Below, piece by piece: positions 1-6,943 of a DNA stretch of 16,403 nucleotides. The translations under genes and the position numbers were made by a program. Where the stretch lies: contig JALZUI010000065.1 of NCBI GenBank assembly GCA_023301545.1, positions 1 through 16,403 on the forward strand. The letters run 5' to 3'. The notes under the pieces were generated by a model. It did no database searches. It saw only the letters and a program-made list of their open reading frames with translations, and had not been told where the DNA came from. The stretch is from Akkermansiaceae bacterium (GTDB lineage: Bacteria > Verrucomicrobiota > Verrucomicrobiia > Verrucomicrobiales > Akkermansiaceae). How positions within the stretch are numbered: the stretch's first letter is position 1; every line of letters begins with the position of its first letter.

Positions 1-861
1 GCTTGCCGCCGACCTCTTTCACTCGCTGATTACTTTGCGCGTCAGGAAGGCGCTCCTACCTGCACAGTGAAAAACGGGGAAGGCCTCAAGCGAATCAAAC
101 GCAGAGGGGTAGTTTCAGTGGGAATCGATCCCAATAATAATGACCCCGAACGCATCGCACTGGAACGTGAAATCGCAGAAGCAATCGCGAGCGAAATCCT
201 AGATGACCCAAGCTGTGTTGAGTACGTTGAGGTCTCAGGCGACAAGCCCATTAAGGCTCTTTCAACCAAACTTTCCCCTCTAAACCGTCTCTGGCGCTTC
301 TTTGGCGCCGCTAGTTTGATCGCTAATGCCAACTGGTGGTATCTCGGTTCTCGCGGAAAACTCCCTAAAGAGCTCTGCCCAGAGGAAGCATATGGCGCAC
401 ACGACTTCATCGGCTTTGATTACTACTGGGGACTCCCCACTACGCGTTTACATAAATTCTCACACCTCCTCGACGCCGCCGAAGGACGCTTCCTCACCGC
501 CCCCGTTTGGCCGCAAGGAATGGGTAACGCTATGCGACAATTCCATCGCTGGTTCCCTGACCAAGAGCAGTTCATCATTGAAAACGGTTGCGTACCACTT
601 GCTGATGGATACCGCCGCCGTGACTACCTCAACAAGCATTTAGCAGAAGTACACAAAGCCTGTGAGGACGGAGTACCTGTAAAAGCCTATCTCCTTTGGT
701 CCCTAACCTCCAACCGAGAATGGGGACACCCTTTTGATAACAACACCGACTTTGGCCTCTACTTCGTAGATCTGGATGGAGACCCTAATCTCGAACGAGT
801 CCCTACCTCCGAAGTTGAATTCTACCGTGAGCTTATCAAAAACTCGCAAAGCGATTCGTGA
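1..861 (+). CDS. Family 1 glycoside hydrolase (beta-glycosidase), C-terminal part, 5' end outside window
   Basis: The frame is open from the first base with no stop, so this is the C-terminal ~286 residues of a longer protein; the GTG at 67 is probably internal. The end has the GH1 layout: FIGFDYY (compare the usual FIG-NYY), then IIENG, whose Glu (codon 580-582) aligns with the catalytic nucleophile of the I/VTENG motif. Next come a D-YRRRDYL-KHL stretch, a VKAYLLWSL strand and SNREW, where family members have DNFEW and the E and W bind the sugar. NTDFGLYFVD and a final segment ending in FYRELI complete the family pattern. GH1 enzymes are retaining exo-glycosidases. The acid/base (NEP) motif would lie upstream, out of sight. 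The sequence is clearly divergent, so the substrate cannot be named. No T-tract terminator follows; a 6-bp hairpin at 883-901 lacks one. Confidence 0.8.
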   Translation, partial: ACRRPLSLADYFARQEGAPTCTVKNGEGLKRIKRRGVVSVGIDPNNNDPERIALEREIAEAIASEILDDPSCVEYVEVSGDKPIKALSTKLSPLNRLWRFFGAASLIANANWWYLGSRGKLPKELCPEEAYGAHDFIGFDYYWGLPTTRLHKFSHLLDAAEGRFLTAPVWPQGMGNAMRQFHRWFPDQEQFIIENGCVPLADGYRRRDYLNKHLAEVHKACEDGVPVKAYLLWSLTSNREWGHPFDNNTDFGLYFVDLDGDPNLERVPTSEVEFYRELIKNSQSDS

Positions 862-920
862 CATTTCTTAAATCAACATTTGCACAACACTGAAAGTTGT
901 GTGAAGTTGCGGTAATATCT

Positions 921-1931
921 ATGTTAATCGGTCGTAAAAAGCGTTCTAGCTCGCTCAAAGAAAGTTTTAATCTCATCAAAAAAGAGATTGAGTCTGTCGA
1001 ACGCATCCTCTCAGAGCTTACTAACGATTTCGATCCTGGAGTCGCGCCTTACGTAGCCTATGTTTGCGAGACGGAAGGAAAGAGAATCCGACCAGCGCTC
1101 ACATTCCTTACAGGCGGAGCGATTTGTGAGCTCAAAGAAGACCATATCAATCTGGGCGCAATTTTGGAGCTCATCCACATCGCCTCCCTCGTCCACGACG
1201 ACATTATCGACGGCGCTGCTGATCGACGTAATGTCCCTACTGCTAATGCAAAGTGGGGAGAAGGAATTGCGGTACTCCTCGGAGATGCGCTATTCTCGCA
1301 CGCGATGACGCTCTCCACCGAGTTTAACGACCTCTTTCTCTCGCGTAGAATCTCCCAAGCAGCGCGAGACGTCTGTCAGGGCGAAATCCTCCAAACACAA
1401 AAGCGTTTTGACCTCAGCATGACTGAGCAAGACTACTTCAAGGTCATCGAGATGAAAACGGGAGCGCTCTTTGGCGCTGCTACGGGACTCTCTGCTTATA
1501 TCTCAGGCGCTAATGAACAGGAGGTCGAAGACCTAACCCAGTTTGGCTTAAACCTCGGTACCGCCTACCAGATCTATGACGACTGTCTCGATATGGTTGG
1601 CACCGAAAAGCAATTTGGCAAAACCCTCGGCACCGACTTAGAAAAAGGGAAACTCACCCTTCCGCTTCTCTACTTGCTTAAGGAATCAACTCCGCAAAAA
1701 CAAGAAGCGCTGAAAACCGCGATTCTCAATGAGGAACCTCTTGACCTCCCTGCGCTAGTTGGACAAGAGGACTACGAAGACTCTATCGCTAAAGCCCTAA
1801 ACCATGCACTTAGCCTAATTAGTCAGTGTATCATGACTGCCAAAAGCCTTCCAAACCAGAAACACCGCGAGGCTCTCTGTTCCGTCTGTGAGTATATCGA
1901 GGGTCTCTTCCGCGACCTGAAAAAAGGCTAA
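921..1931 (+). CDS. ispB: Long-chain trans-polyprenyl diphosphate synthase (octaprenyl type)
   Basis: Class I isoprenyl diphosphate synthase that condenses isopentenyl diphosphate onto an allylic diphosphate to make the side chain of a respiratory quinone. In 336 residues it has GKRIRP (53-58), the first Asp-rich motif DDIID (93-97), RR-VPTANAKWGEG just after it, and the second Asp-rich motif DDCLD (220-224) within YQIYDDCLD. GTDLEKGKLTLPLL follows, as in this family. The residue five before the first motif is Ala, as in long-chain (C30-C50) enzymes, rather than the bulky aromatic of farnesyl or geranylgeranyl synthases. I chose the ATG at 921; a TTG at 897 would add eight unconserved residues. 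No Shine-Dalgarno is visible. The gene lies 59 bases after the GH1 gene and converges on the sulfatase. Exact chain length is inferred, not seen. Confidence 0.9.
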   Translation: MLIGRKKRSSSLKESFNLIKKEIESVERILSELTNDFDPGVAPYVAYVCETEGKRIRPALTFLTGGAICELKEDHINLGAILELIHIASLVHDDIIDGAADRRNVPTANAKWGEGIAVLLGDALFSHAMTLSTEFNDLFLSRRISQAARDVCQGEILQTQKRFDLSMTEQDYFKVIEMKTGALFGAATGLSAYISGANEQEVEDLTQFGLNLGTAYQIYDDCLDMVGTEKQFGKTLGTDLEKGKLTLPLLYLLKESTPQKQEALKTAILNEEPLDLPALVGQEDYEDSIAKALNHALSLISQCIMTAKSLPNQKHREALCSVCEYIEGLFRDLKKG

Positions 1932-1967
1932 GAAGGCACTTCGGCAAACACCTTGGGCCTCAGCACT

Positions 1968-3578
1968 TTAGCGGGCGTCTTTAATCAGCTTCTCTAGCAA
2001 AGCTTTCATTTCTGCAGCCTTTTCAGGGAACTGAGAAATTACATTCTCCAGCTCTCCTGGATCTTTAGAAAGGTCGTACAAGGCCGCTTGTTGAGCCTTC
2101 ACCGCTTTACCAGCTTTTCCTTTGCCGACCTTCCCTCTACGTTCAACTGCTTGAATGTATTTATAATCACCCATTCTTAACGCTCGAAGCTTAAGAGCTT
2201 CTTCGATCATATAAGGCAGCCCCTCAGAATCTTCACCCATAAAAGCCTTCATCATATCACGGCTATCAATGGCCTCTCCCTCTGGGATTTCGACCTCTAA
2301 TAACGAGCTAAAAGAAGAGAGGAAATCAACTTGGTTCACAAGCGCCTTCGATGTTCCGGGCTTAATTTTAGCGGGCCAGCGAACAATAAAAGGAACTCTC
2401 GTACCGCCCTCATAGATTTGGTATTTTCCTCCACGGTAGACTCCAGAGCCATCATGACCGCGGTCAACTTCGCCCTCTGACTTTTTAACTACAGTGCCGT
2501 CATCATAACCATCGTCATAGACTGGCCCATTATCACTAGAGAAAATCACAATCGTATTTTCCGCAATTCCGTTTTCTTCTAATGACTTCATCAGCTCGCC
2601 CGTCGCCCAGTCAAACTGAACCATCGCGTCGCCTCGATAACTTAGCCCAGAACTCCCCTTAAAGCGCTCATTCGGAGCACGTGGCACATGAATATCCTGT
2701 GAGGCAAAGTAGAGAAAGAAAGGCTCGTTTTTATGCTCTATAATATAGCTTTTTGCCTGCTCGACAAAAACATCAGCCATTGTCTCATCATTCCATAGAG
2801 CCGCTTTCCCGCCGGCCATATATCCAATTCGCCCAATCCCGTTAATGACACTATTATTGTGTCCATGAGTACTCGGGTAATAGGTCATTGCGCTCTTGTC
2901 TTTTCTCGCGTCGGGGTAAGCCGTACTCCCCTCACGATCAACCGCTTGCTTAGACCTCCCGACATACAATGGATCTGCAGGGTCTAAGTTCACAACCAGA
3001 TGACCATCTAGGTACACACAAGGCACTCGGTCATTCGTAGATGGTAGAAGGTAAGAGGTATCAAACCCAATTTCTAAAGGCCCAGGCTTAACGACTCCAT
3101 TCCAATTCGTCTCTACCCCCTTCTCTCCAATACCTAAATGCCACTTACCAATTACAGAAGTCGCATAGCCTGCTTTTTTAAATACATCCGGCAGCGTGAA
3201 GGCCTCGGTCGGAATACATAAAGGCGCATTAGGAGCCAGAATACTGATATCGTTACGGAACCCATACACTCCTGTTAATAAAGCATAACGAGACGGTGTA
3301 CATGTGGCCGAGGAACAGTGACCATCCGTGAAAACTAATCCTTCTGCAGCGAGCTTGTCTATATTAGGTGTTGGAATCATTTCTGACCCATACACCCCCA
3401 CATCACCATAGCCGACATCATCCCCGTAGATAATAATCACATTCGGAGCCCGCTCTTCCCCACATGCTAGAGAGTTCAGTATAAATACTGCTGCGCAGAG
3501 TAATGTAGTTTGTTGTATGATGTTGATGGGATATATAAATGCTTCACGGGGAACCTCACCCGTCTCATTATAGTACAT
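1968..3578 (-). CDS. Exported sulfatase, S1 (arylsulfatase) family
   Basis: Formylglycine-dependent sulfatase that hydrolyses sulfate esters, probably of sulfated polysaccharides, in the periplasm or outside. 536 residues. The N-terminus has a hydrophobic stretch (about 25-38) ending SLA-C, a signal peptide; it is a poor lipobox because Ser, not Leu, is at -3. The mature domain starts APNVIIIYGDD, with D53/D54 as calcium ligands. CTPSR at 93-97 is the C-x-P-S-R signature, Cys93 being the residue converted to formylglycine. GKWHLG, HVPRAPNERF and SSDNGP follow, and the end has the usual LYDLSKDPGELENV. Residues 481-498 form a Lys/Gly/Ala low-complexity insert not expected in the fold. The start at 3578 is the only ATG before the signal sequence, though it leaves an unusually long 23-residue N-region. 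No maturase gene is in the window. Subfamily and substrate cannot be assigned. Confidence 0.92.
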   Translation of the reverse strand: MYYNETGEVPREAFIYPINIIQQTTLLCAAVFILNSLACGEERAPNVIIIYGDDVGYGDVGVYGSEMIPTPNIDKLAAEGLVFTDGHCSSATCTPSRYALLTGVYGFRNDISILAPNAPLCIPTEAFTLPDVFKKAGYATSVIGKWHLGIGEKGVETNWNGVVKPGPLEIGFDTSYLLPSTNDRVPCVYLDGHLVVNLDPADPLYVGRSKQAVDREGSTAYPDARKDKSAMTYYPSTHGHNNSVINGIGRIGYMAGGKAALWNDETMADVFVEQAKSYIIEHKNEPFFLYFASQDIHVPRAPNERFKGSSGLSYRGDAMVQFDWATGELMKSLEENGIAENTIVIFSSDNGPVYDDGYDDGTVVKKSEGEVDRGHDGSGVYRGGKYQIYEGGTRVPFIVRWPAKIKPGTSKALVNQVDFLSSFSSLLEVEIPEGEAIDSRDMMKAFMGEDSEGLPYMIEEALKLRALRMGDYKYIQAVERRGKVGKGKAGKAVKAQQAALYDLSKDPGELENVISQFPEKAAEMKALLEKLIKDAR

Positions 3579-3680
3579 AAAGGTTCTACAATTATTATCA
3601 CATAGTATTCAGAAATCACCATAATCGGTTAAATACTACTGCTCCCTTGTCCCCATCGAGCCCATTAGTGGGAAAAAGTA
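3579..3680. other. Divergent intergenic region between sulfatase and transporter
   Basis: About 100 AT-rich bases separate the sulfatase start from the first possible start of the transporter unit, so promoters of both must lie here. On the minus strand a TGATAATAAT stretch at about 3592-3601 could serve as a -10 element for the sulfatase, but I find no convincing -35 partner. A short CCCA-TTAG-TGGG palindrome occurs at 3661-3672. No regulator gene is adjacent. Confidence 0.3.
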
Positions 3681-3758
3681 ATGGAAGATTCCATTGATGT
3701 AGCTAACAATGTCATTGCAACTCCAGAAGAATTTACCACCCAGCAAGATAACCCATGA
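3681..3758 (+). CDS. Possible 25-residue leader peptide coupled to the TauE/SafE gene
   Basis: A short frame begins at ATG 3681 (MEDSIDVANNV...) and ends at TGA 3756-3758, overlapping the transporter ATG at 3755 in an ATGA arrangement typical of translational coupling. The same frame has a stop at 3666-3668, so it cannot extend upstream except as a non-ATG start. A GGGAAAAA stretch lies about 5-12 bases before the ATG. The peptide is acidic, has no membrane segment, and matches no family I recognise. The ATGA overlap is the only real argument; chance is possible because the transporter cannot start further upstream (TAA at 3749-3751 in its frame). Confidence 0.3.
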   Translation: MEDSIDVANNVIATPEEFTTQQDNP

Positions 3759-4585
3759 CAATCATTGAATACATCACGGCGAACCTGCCCGCCTTTTTGA
3801 GCCTAATCGCCACTGGAGTCTTCGCAGGTATCCTCGCTGGATTACTAGGTGTTGGTGGCGGCATTGTCGTAGTCCCCGTTCTATTCTTCCTTTTCCAAAG
3901 CCTAGGAATATCACCAGAGTCTGCGATGCTGGTAGCAACGGCGACCTCACTCGCCACTATTGTACCCACATCAATAAGCTCGATTCGTTCACACACGAAA
4001 AGAGGCAATATCGACTTCCCCCTACTCAAACGCTGGGCCCCATACATTCTAATGGGAGTTATTACCGGTAGCTGGTTGGTGACGAGAGTTGACGGCACTT
4101 GGTTGACTATGTTGTTTGGCTTCATCGCCAGTTTATCAGCGCTGAATATGCTATTGAGGAATAATAAACCTGCGCTCTTTAATCAACTCCCCAGTAAAGT
4201 TGGCCAATCCGCCATAGGATTATGCATTGGCTTCCTCAGTTCGATGATCGGCATTGGTGGAGGAACGATCTCTGTGCCCTTACTATCTATCTATAACTAC
4301 CCAACCCATAAAGCCGTCGGTACAGCCGCCGCGATCGGCCTCATCATCTCCCTGCCGGGAGCCCTCACAATGTTGTTACTGGGCAGTACCCCTGCCGATG
4401 CTCCTGCAGGCACTCTAGGACTAGTCAACCTCATAGGGTTTCTGACTATCACCCCTCTAACAGTCTTATTTGCACCCGTTGGAGTTTTGATAGGATCTAA
4501 ACTCAATAGCGTCACCTTAAAAAAGGTCTTCGCCGTCGTCTTACTCATCACAGGACTACGCATGCTCATTGAGCTTTTCGTGTAG
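3755..4585 (+). CDS. TauE/SafE-family membrane transporter (UPF0721)
   Basis: Integral inner-membrane protein of 276 residues with about eight hydrophobic segments. It shows the internal duplication that defines the TauE/SafE family: a GLLGVGGGIVVVPVL motif in the first half (residues 29-43) and SSMIGIGGGTISVPLL in the second (163-178). Each is followed by a conserved helix, ATATSLATIVPTS in the first and VGTAAAIGLIISLPG in the second. Members are implicated in export of sulfite, sulfoacetate or related organosulfur anions, but many have unknown substrates, so the name is a family label. The divergent sulfatase makes a sulfur link attractive but unproven. A stop at 3749-3751 in frame fixes the start at 3755 or later. 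There is no Shine-Dalgarno; translation may be coupled to the 25-codon frame overlapping its start codon. Confidence 0.9.
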   Translation: MTIIEYITANLPAFLSLIATGVFAGILAGLLGVGGGIVVVPVLFFLFQSLGISPESAMLVATATSLATIVPTSISSIRSHTKRGNIDFPLLKRWAPYILMGVITGSWLVTRVDGTWLTMLFGFIASLSALNMLLRNNKPALFNQLPSKVGQSAIGLCIGFLSSMIGIGGGTISVPLLSIYNYPTHKAVGTAAAIGLIISLPGALTMLLLGSTPADAPAGTLGLVNLIGFLTITPLTVLFAPVGVLIGSKLNSVTLKKVFAVVLLITGLRMLIELFV

Positions 4586-4604
4586 ATTCTATAGAGGTTG
4601 CCCA

Positions 4605-4681
4605 TCGACAACACGCCTACGATCGAGCCTGATGAGACTGCTTACAGCAAATTGATGTACTCCCAGGCTCTATGTTGTCGA
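4605..4681. repeat. Nested inverted repeat downstream of the transporter gene
   Basis: Starting 20 bases after the transporter stop, TCGACAACA (4605-4613) is matched by its exact reverse complement TGTTGTCGA (4673-4681). Inside lies a second exact pair, GAGCCTG (4625-4631) and CAGGCTC (4664-4670). An RNA could form a 9-bp outer helix, an asymmetric internal loop (11 and 2 bases), a 7-bp inner helix, and a 32-base terminal region containing TGCT-TAC-AGCA. No U-tract follows, so it is not a standard terminator. It could be a 3' UTR structure protecting mRNA, a small RNA, or a protein-binding site. The rest of the 4586-4861 gap holds no gene I can support. Confidence 0.5.
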
Positions 4682-4861
4682 AAGTAGAAATCGATGCACA
4701 AAATAAAGTATCGGGAATCCCTAAACTCAAAAAAGGCGAGGCCCATTACATATGGTATAGATAAAAAACGGTGAAGATTGTTTACTGATAAATATCAGCT
4801 CCCGTAAGCTTTTTACTCTCCTTCTATTTTGTTATTGCATAATCTCAGTAAAAAGTTTCAC

Positions 4862-5677
4862 ATGGCCAGACATCCCATGAAGCCATTACTTCAGATCATT
4901 ATGACCGCCTTTACCTCTCTCCTCTTCGCCGCTATCGTAGGTTGCGCTAGCTCTCACGCCGAAACAGCTAGCTTACAGGCTCCTCCCCTCTCGCAGCCGA
5001 ACCCTTCTTACCAGGTTCCGCCATACCAAACTACTGCTCCTGCTAAGCTTCGCTGGATCTCTGGACGTAATGATTTACAGATTGCAGCCCTCACCTTTGA
5101 TGATGGCCCGCATCCACAATACACTCCTCGTATCTTAGCTGAGCTTAAGAAGCGTAATGTTAAGGCGACCTTTTTCACCCTAGGTCGTAGTGTTGACCGC
5201 TGGCCTGAAATTACAGCTCAAATCGCAGCTGACGGCCACGAAATCGGTAATCACACCTACACCCACGGTAACCTCAGTAAAATGTCCACCGCCAATATTA
5301 AAAAGGAAATGGACCAAGGACGTGACGCCATCGTTCGTGCTACCGGCCAACACCCTCGCATCATGCGCGCCCCATACGGAGCAATCAAATCCTCCCAGCG
5401 CCAAATGATCTACGACACTTACAAGTACCCTGAAATCTTCTGGTCTGTAGATTCTCGCGATTGGGAGTCCAAGAACGCTGCTTCGGTAACGAACGTCATT
5501 ATGAAAACGACCAGACCTGGTGGAATCATTCTCGTACACGACATTCAGAAGTCTGCTGTAGATGCTCTGCCTGTCTTCCTTGATCGTCTCATTGCCAAAG
5601 GTTACAAGTTTGTCACCGTATCTGAACTGATCAGAGTCAGCTCACTGGCTAACCCTGAGTCCGCGATCGCGCGTTAA
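4862..5677 (+). CDS. Polysaccharide deacetylase lipoprotein (NodB/CE4 family)
   Basis: Metal-dependent de-N-acetylase of the NodB homology domain, acting on peptidoglycan GlcNAc or another N-acetylated glycan outside the inner membrane. All five CE4 motifs are present (numbering from the ATG at 4862): TFDDGP (78-83, catalytic base and first metal Asp), HTYTH (131-135, metal His pair), RAPYG (169-173), D197-x-x-D200-W201, and ILVHD with H226. An N-terminal hydrophobic stretch ends AIVGC with Cys28, a good lipobox, so this is likely a lipid-anchored protein. A proline-rich linker (about 40-60) separates anchor and enzyme. The start is either ATG 4862 or ATG 4877 (MKPLLQ); neither has a Shine-Dalgarno. 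A CATAAT at 4838-4843 is a possible -10. A strong terminator lies 48 bases downstream, inside ruvB. The exact substrate is not evident. Confidence 0.92.
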   Translation: MARHPMKPLLQIIMTAFTSLLFAAIVGCASSHAETASLQAPPLSQPNPSYQVPPYQTTAPAKLRWISGRNDLQIAALTFDDGPHPQYTPRILAELKKRNVKATFFTLGRSVDRWPEITAQIAADGHEIGNHTYTHGNLSKMSTANIKKEMDQGRDAIVRATGQHPRIMRAPYGAIKSSQRQMIYDTYKYPEIFWSVDSRDWESKNAASVTNVIMKTTRPGGIILVHDIQKSAVDALPVFLDRLIAKGYKFVTVSELIRVSSLANPESAIAR

Positions 5678-5699
5678 TTCAGAAGCAATATTAAGAGAA

Positions 5700-6740
5700 T
5701 CAGAACAGATCCTCTTGAGATTTAGTCGGCGCAGGAGCGCCGATTTTTTTGTAGGCACTAGGCATCATCACGCGACCACGTGGAGTCCGCTTCATAAAGC
5801 CCTGCATAATCAGAAACGGCTCGTGTACCTCCTCTAGGGTAGAAGCATCCTCCCCGATCGCAACAGCGAGCGAAGACAATCCAACAGGGCCGCCATTAAA
5901 CTTATAGATCGCAGCCTCTAGGATACGCTTATCCATTTCATCGAGGCCGTCATGATCGATCTCGATCATTTCCAGAGCTGCCACCGCGACCTCTTCTGTG
6001 ATTTTGCCGTTAGCACGCACTTGGGCAAAGTCTCGCACCCAGCGGAGTAGATTATTAGCGATCCGAGGGGTTCCGCGCGAACGACGACCGATGGCGAGTA
6101 ATCCCCCCTCATCAATCTCGACCTTTAATAACTTAGCGGATCGCTTGATAATCACAGTCAACTCCTCTGCGGAATAATAATCTAAACGGTTAGTCGTCCC
6201 GAAACGGCTACGAAGCGGACTTGTCAGCATTCCTGCGCGCGTCGTAGCGGCTACTAGAGTAAACTTAGGAAGATTGAGCTGAATCGACCGTGCTGAGGGA
6301 CCGGAATCAATAATAATATCCAAGCGGAAATCCTCCATCGCAGGATACAGATACTCTTCCACTGCGGGGTGCAGGCGATGAATCTCATCGATAAAAAAGA
6401 CATCCCCCTTCTGTAAATTGGTAAGGATACCAGCCAAATCAGCGGCCTTATCGATCTGAGGCCCAGAAGTCGTATGCATCGTCGTCCCCGCCATCGTGGC
6501 AATAATATTAGAGAGCGTCGTCTTTCCTAATCCTGGAGGCCCTGAGAGCAAGACATGATCAAGAACATCATCACGCATCTTAGCAGCCTCAACCATTAAC
6601 ATCAGACGATCGACCACCTTCTTTTGCCCATGAAAGTCCTCAAAGCCAGGAGGCCTCAGACTCTGCTCAAAGTGCTCATCCTGTGGCGGATCAAAGGGGG
6701 TGTCGATAAAGTCATTCATATACATAAGAACACTACTCAA
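5700..6740 (-). CDS. ruvB: Holliday junction branch migration helicase RuvB
   Basis: ATP-driven motor that with RuvA moves Holliday junctions during recombinational repair, feeding them to RuvC. 346 residues in the usual order: RPPGFEDFHGQ near the N-terminus, Walker A GPPGLGKTT (67-75), Walker B DEIH (118-121), ATTRAG sensor loop, SPLRSRFG with the arginine finger, sensor 2 in RGTPRIANNLLRW, and a C-terminal winged helix with GEDASTLEEVHEPFL. The longest start is TTG at 6740, preceded after a 6-base gap by GGGG in AAGGGGTGA, one of the few Shine-Dalgarno-like sites in the window; ATGs at 6725 and 6719 are alternatives. ruvA and ruvC are not adjacent. Its last codons contain, on the other strand, the terminator of the deacetylase gene, ending 22 bases away. 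Confidence 0.97.
   Translation of the reverse strand: MSSVLMYMNDFIDTPFDPPQDEHFEQSLRPPGFEDFHGQKKVVDRLMLMVEAAKMRDDVLDHVLLSGPPGLGKTTLSNIIATMAGTTMHTTSGPQIDKAADLAGILTNLQKGDVFFIDEIHRLHPAVEEYLYPAMEDFRLDIIIDSGPSARSIQLNLPKFTLVAATTRAGMLTSPLRSRFGTTNRLDYYSAEELTVIIKRSAKLLKVEIDEGGLLAIGRRSRGTPRIANNLLRWVRDFAQVRANGKITEEVAVAALEMIEIDHDGLDEMDKRILEAAIYKFNGGPVGLSSLAVAIGEDASTLEEVHEPFLIMQGFMKRTPRGRVMMPSAYKKIGAPAPTKSQEDLF
5726..5750 (+). terminator. Intrinsic terminator of the deacetylase gene, inside ruvB
   Basis: On the plus strand TCGGCGC (5726-5732) pairs perfectly with GCGCCGA (5737-5743) around an AGGA tetraloop, followed at once by seven T (5744-5750). This is a textbook rho-independent terminator for the deacetylase transcript that ends its frame at 5677. 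It lies wholly within the ruvB coding region, where the T-tract is the complement of the codons for Lys-Lys-Ile and the stem encodes Gly-Ala-Pro-Ala-Pro. The minus strand lacks a T-tract after the stem, so it should act one way. Confidence 0.85.
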
Positions 6741-6743
6741 AAC

Positions 6744-6782
6744 TCACCCCTTAAGGAAACTACAAAATTCACCAAAAATCAA
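6744..6782 (-). promoter_or_regulatory. Short in-frame ORF with consensus AGGAGG in the ruvB leader
   Basis: On the minus strand a perfect AGGAGG (6798-6793) stands 10 bases before a TTG at 6782. From there twelve codons run to a TGA at 6746-6744, only one codon before the ruvB TTG and in the same frame. It may be a regulatory leader peptide, or chance. The motif is striking because almost no other start in the window has a Shine-Dalgarno. The remaining ~145 bases up to rpmJ hold no feature I can support apart from unassigned promoters. Confidence 0.25.
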
Positions 6783-6943
6783 CTTAGGGAAACCTCCTAT
6801 CTCCCTGCAACTACTTCGAATAAAAAATACCAAGTAATAATCCAAGTTTTCGCTTTACACCTACCGCAAAGGCAGACTACCTTCTCCTCCCTGTTCAGCA
6901 ATATTACTTTGTTGGTGAACTTAACTCTAAAATAGATTTTAAC

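Noticed and set aside
883..901. CACAAC/GTTGTG hairpin after the GH1 gene as terminator
   Set aside because: Only six base pairs, AT-rich, and no T-tract follows; it also runs up to the start region of the next gene.
897..920. TTG start at 897 for the polyprenyl synthase
   Set aside because: Adds eight residues without family support; the ATG at 921 gives the expected length.
1920..1954. Minus-strand hairpin plus T6 after the sulfatase as terminator
   Set aside because: The stem AAGGTGTTT/AAGTGCCTT needs three wobble pairs and the T-run starts seven bases after it; too weak to call.
4785..4798. CTGATA/TATCAG palindrome as terminator or operator before the deacetylase
   Set aside because: Two-base loop cannot form a full hairpin, no T-tract, and there is only one copy.
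5180..5539. Open frame antisense to the deacetylase (119 codons)
   Set aside because: Lies entirely opposite five intact CE4 motifs; no family features of its own.
6909..6938. TTGTTG ... TAGATT as rpmJ promoter
   Set aside because: Spacing is 18 but the -10 matches only four of six; a promoter must exist here but this one is not convincing.
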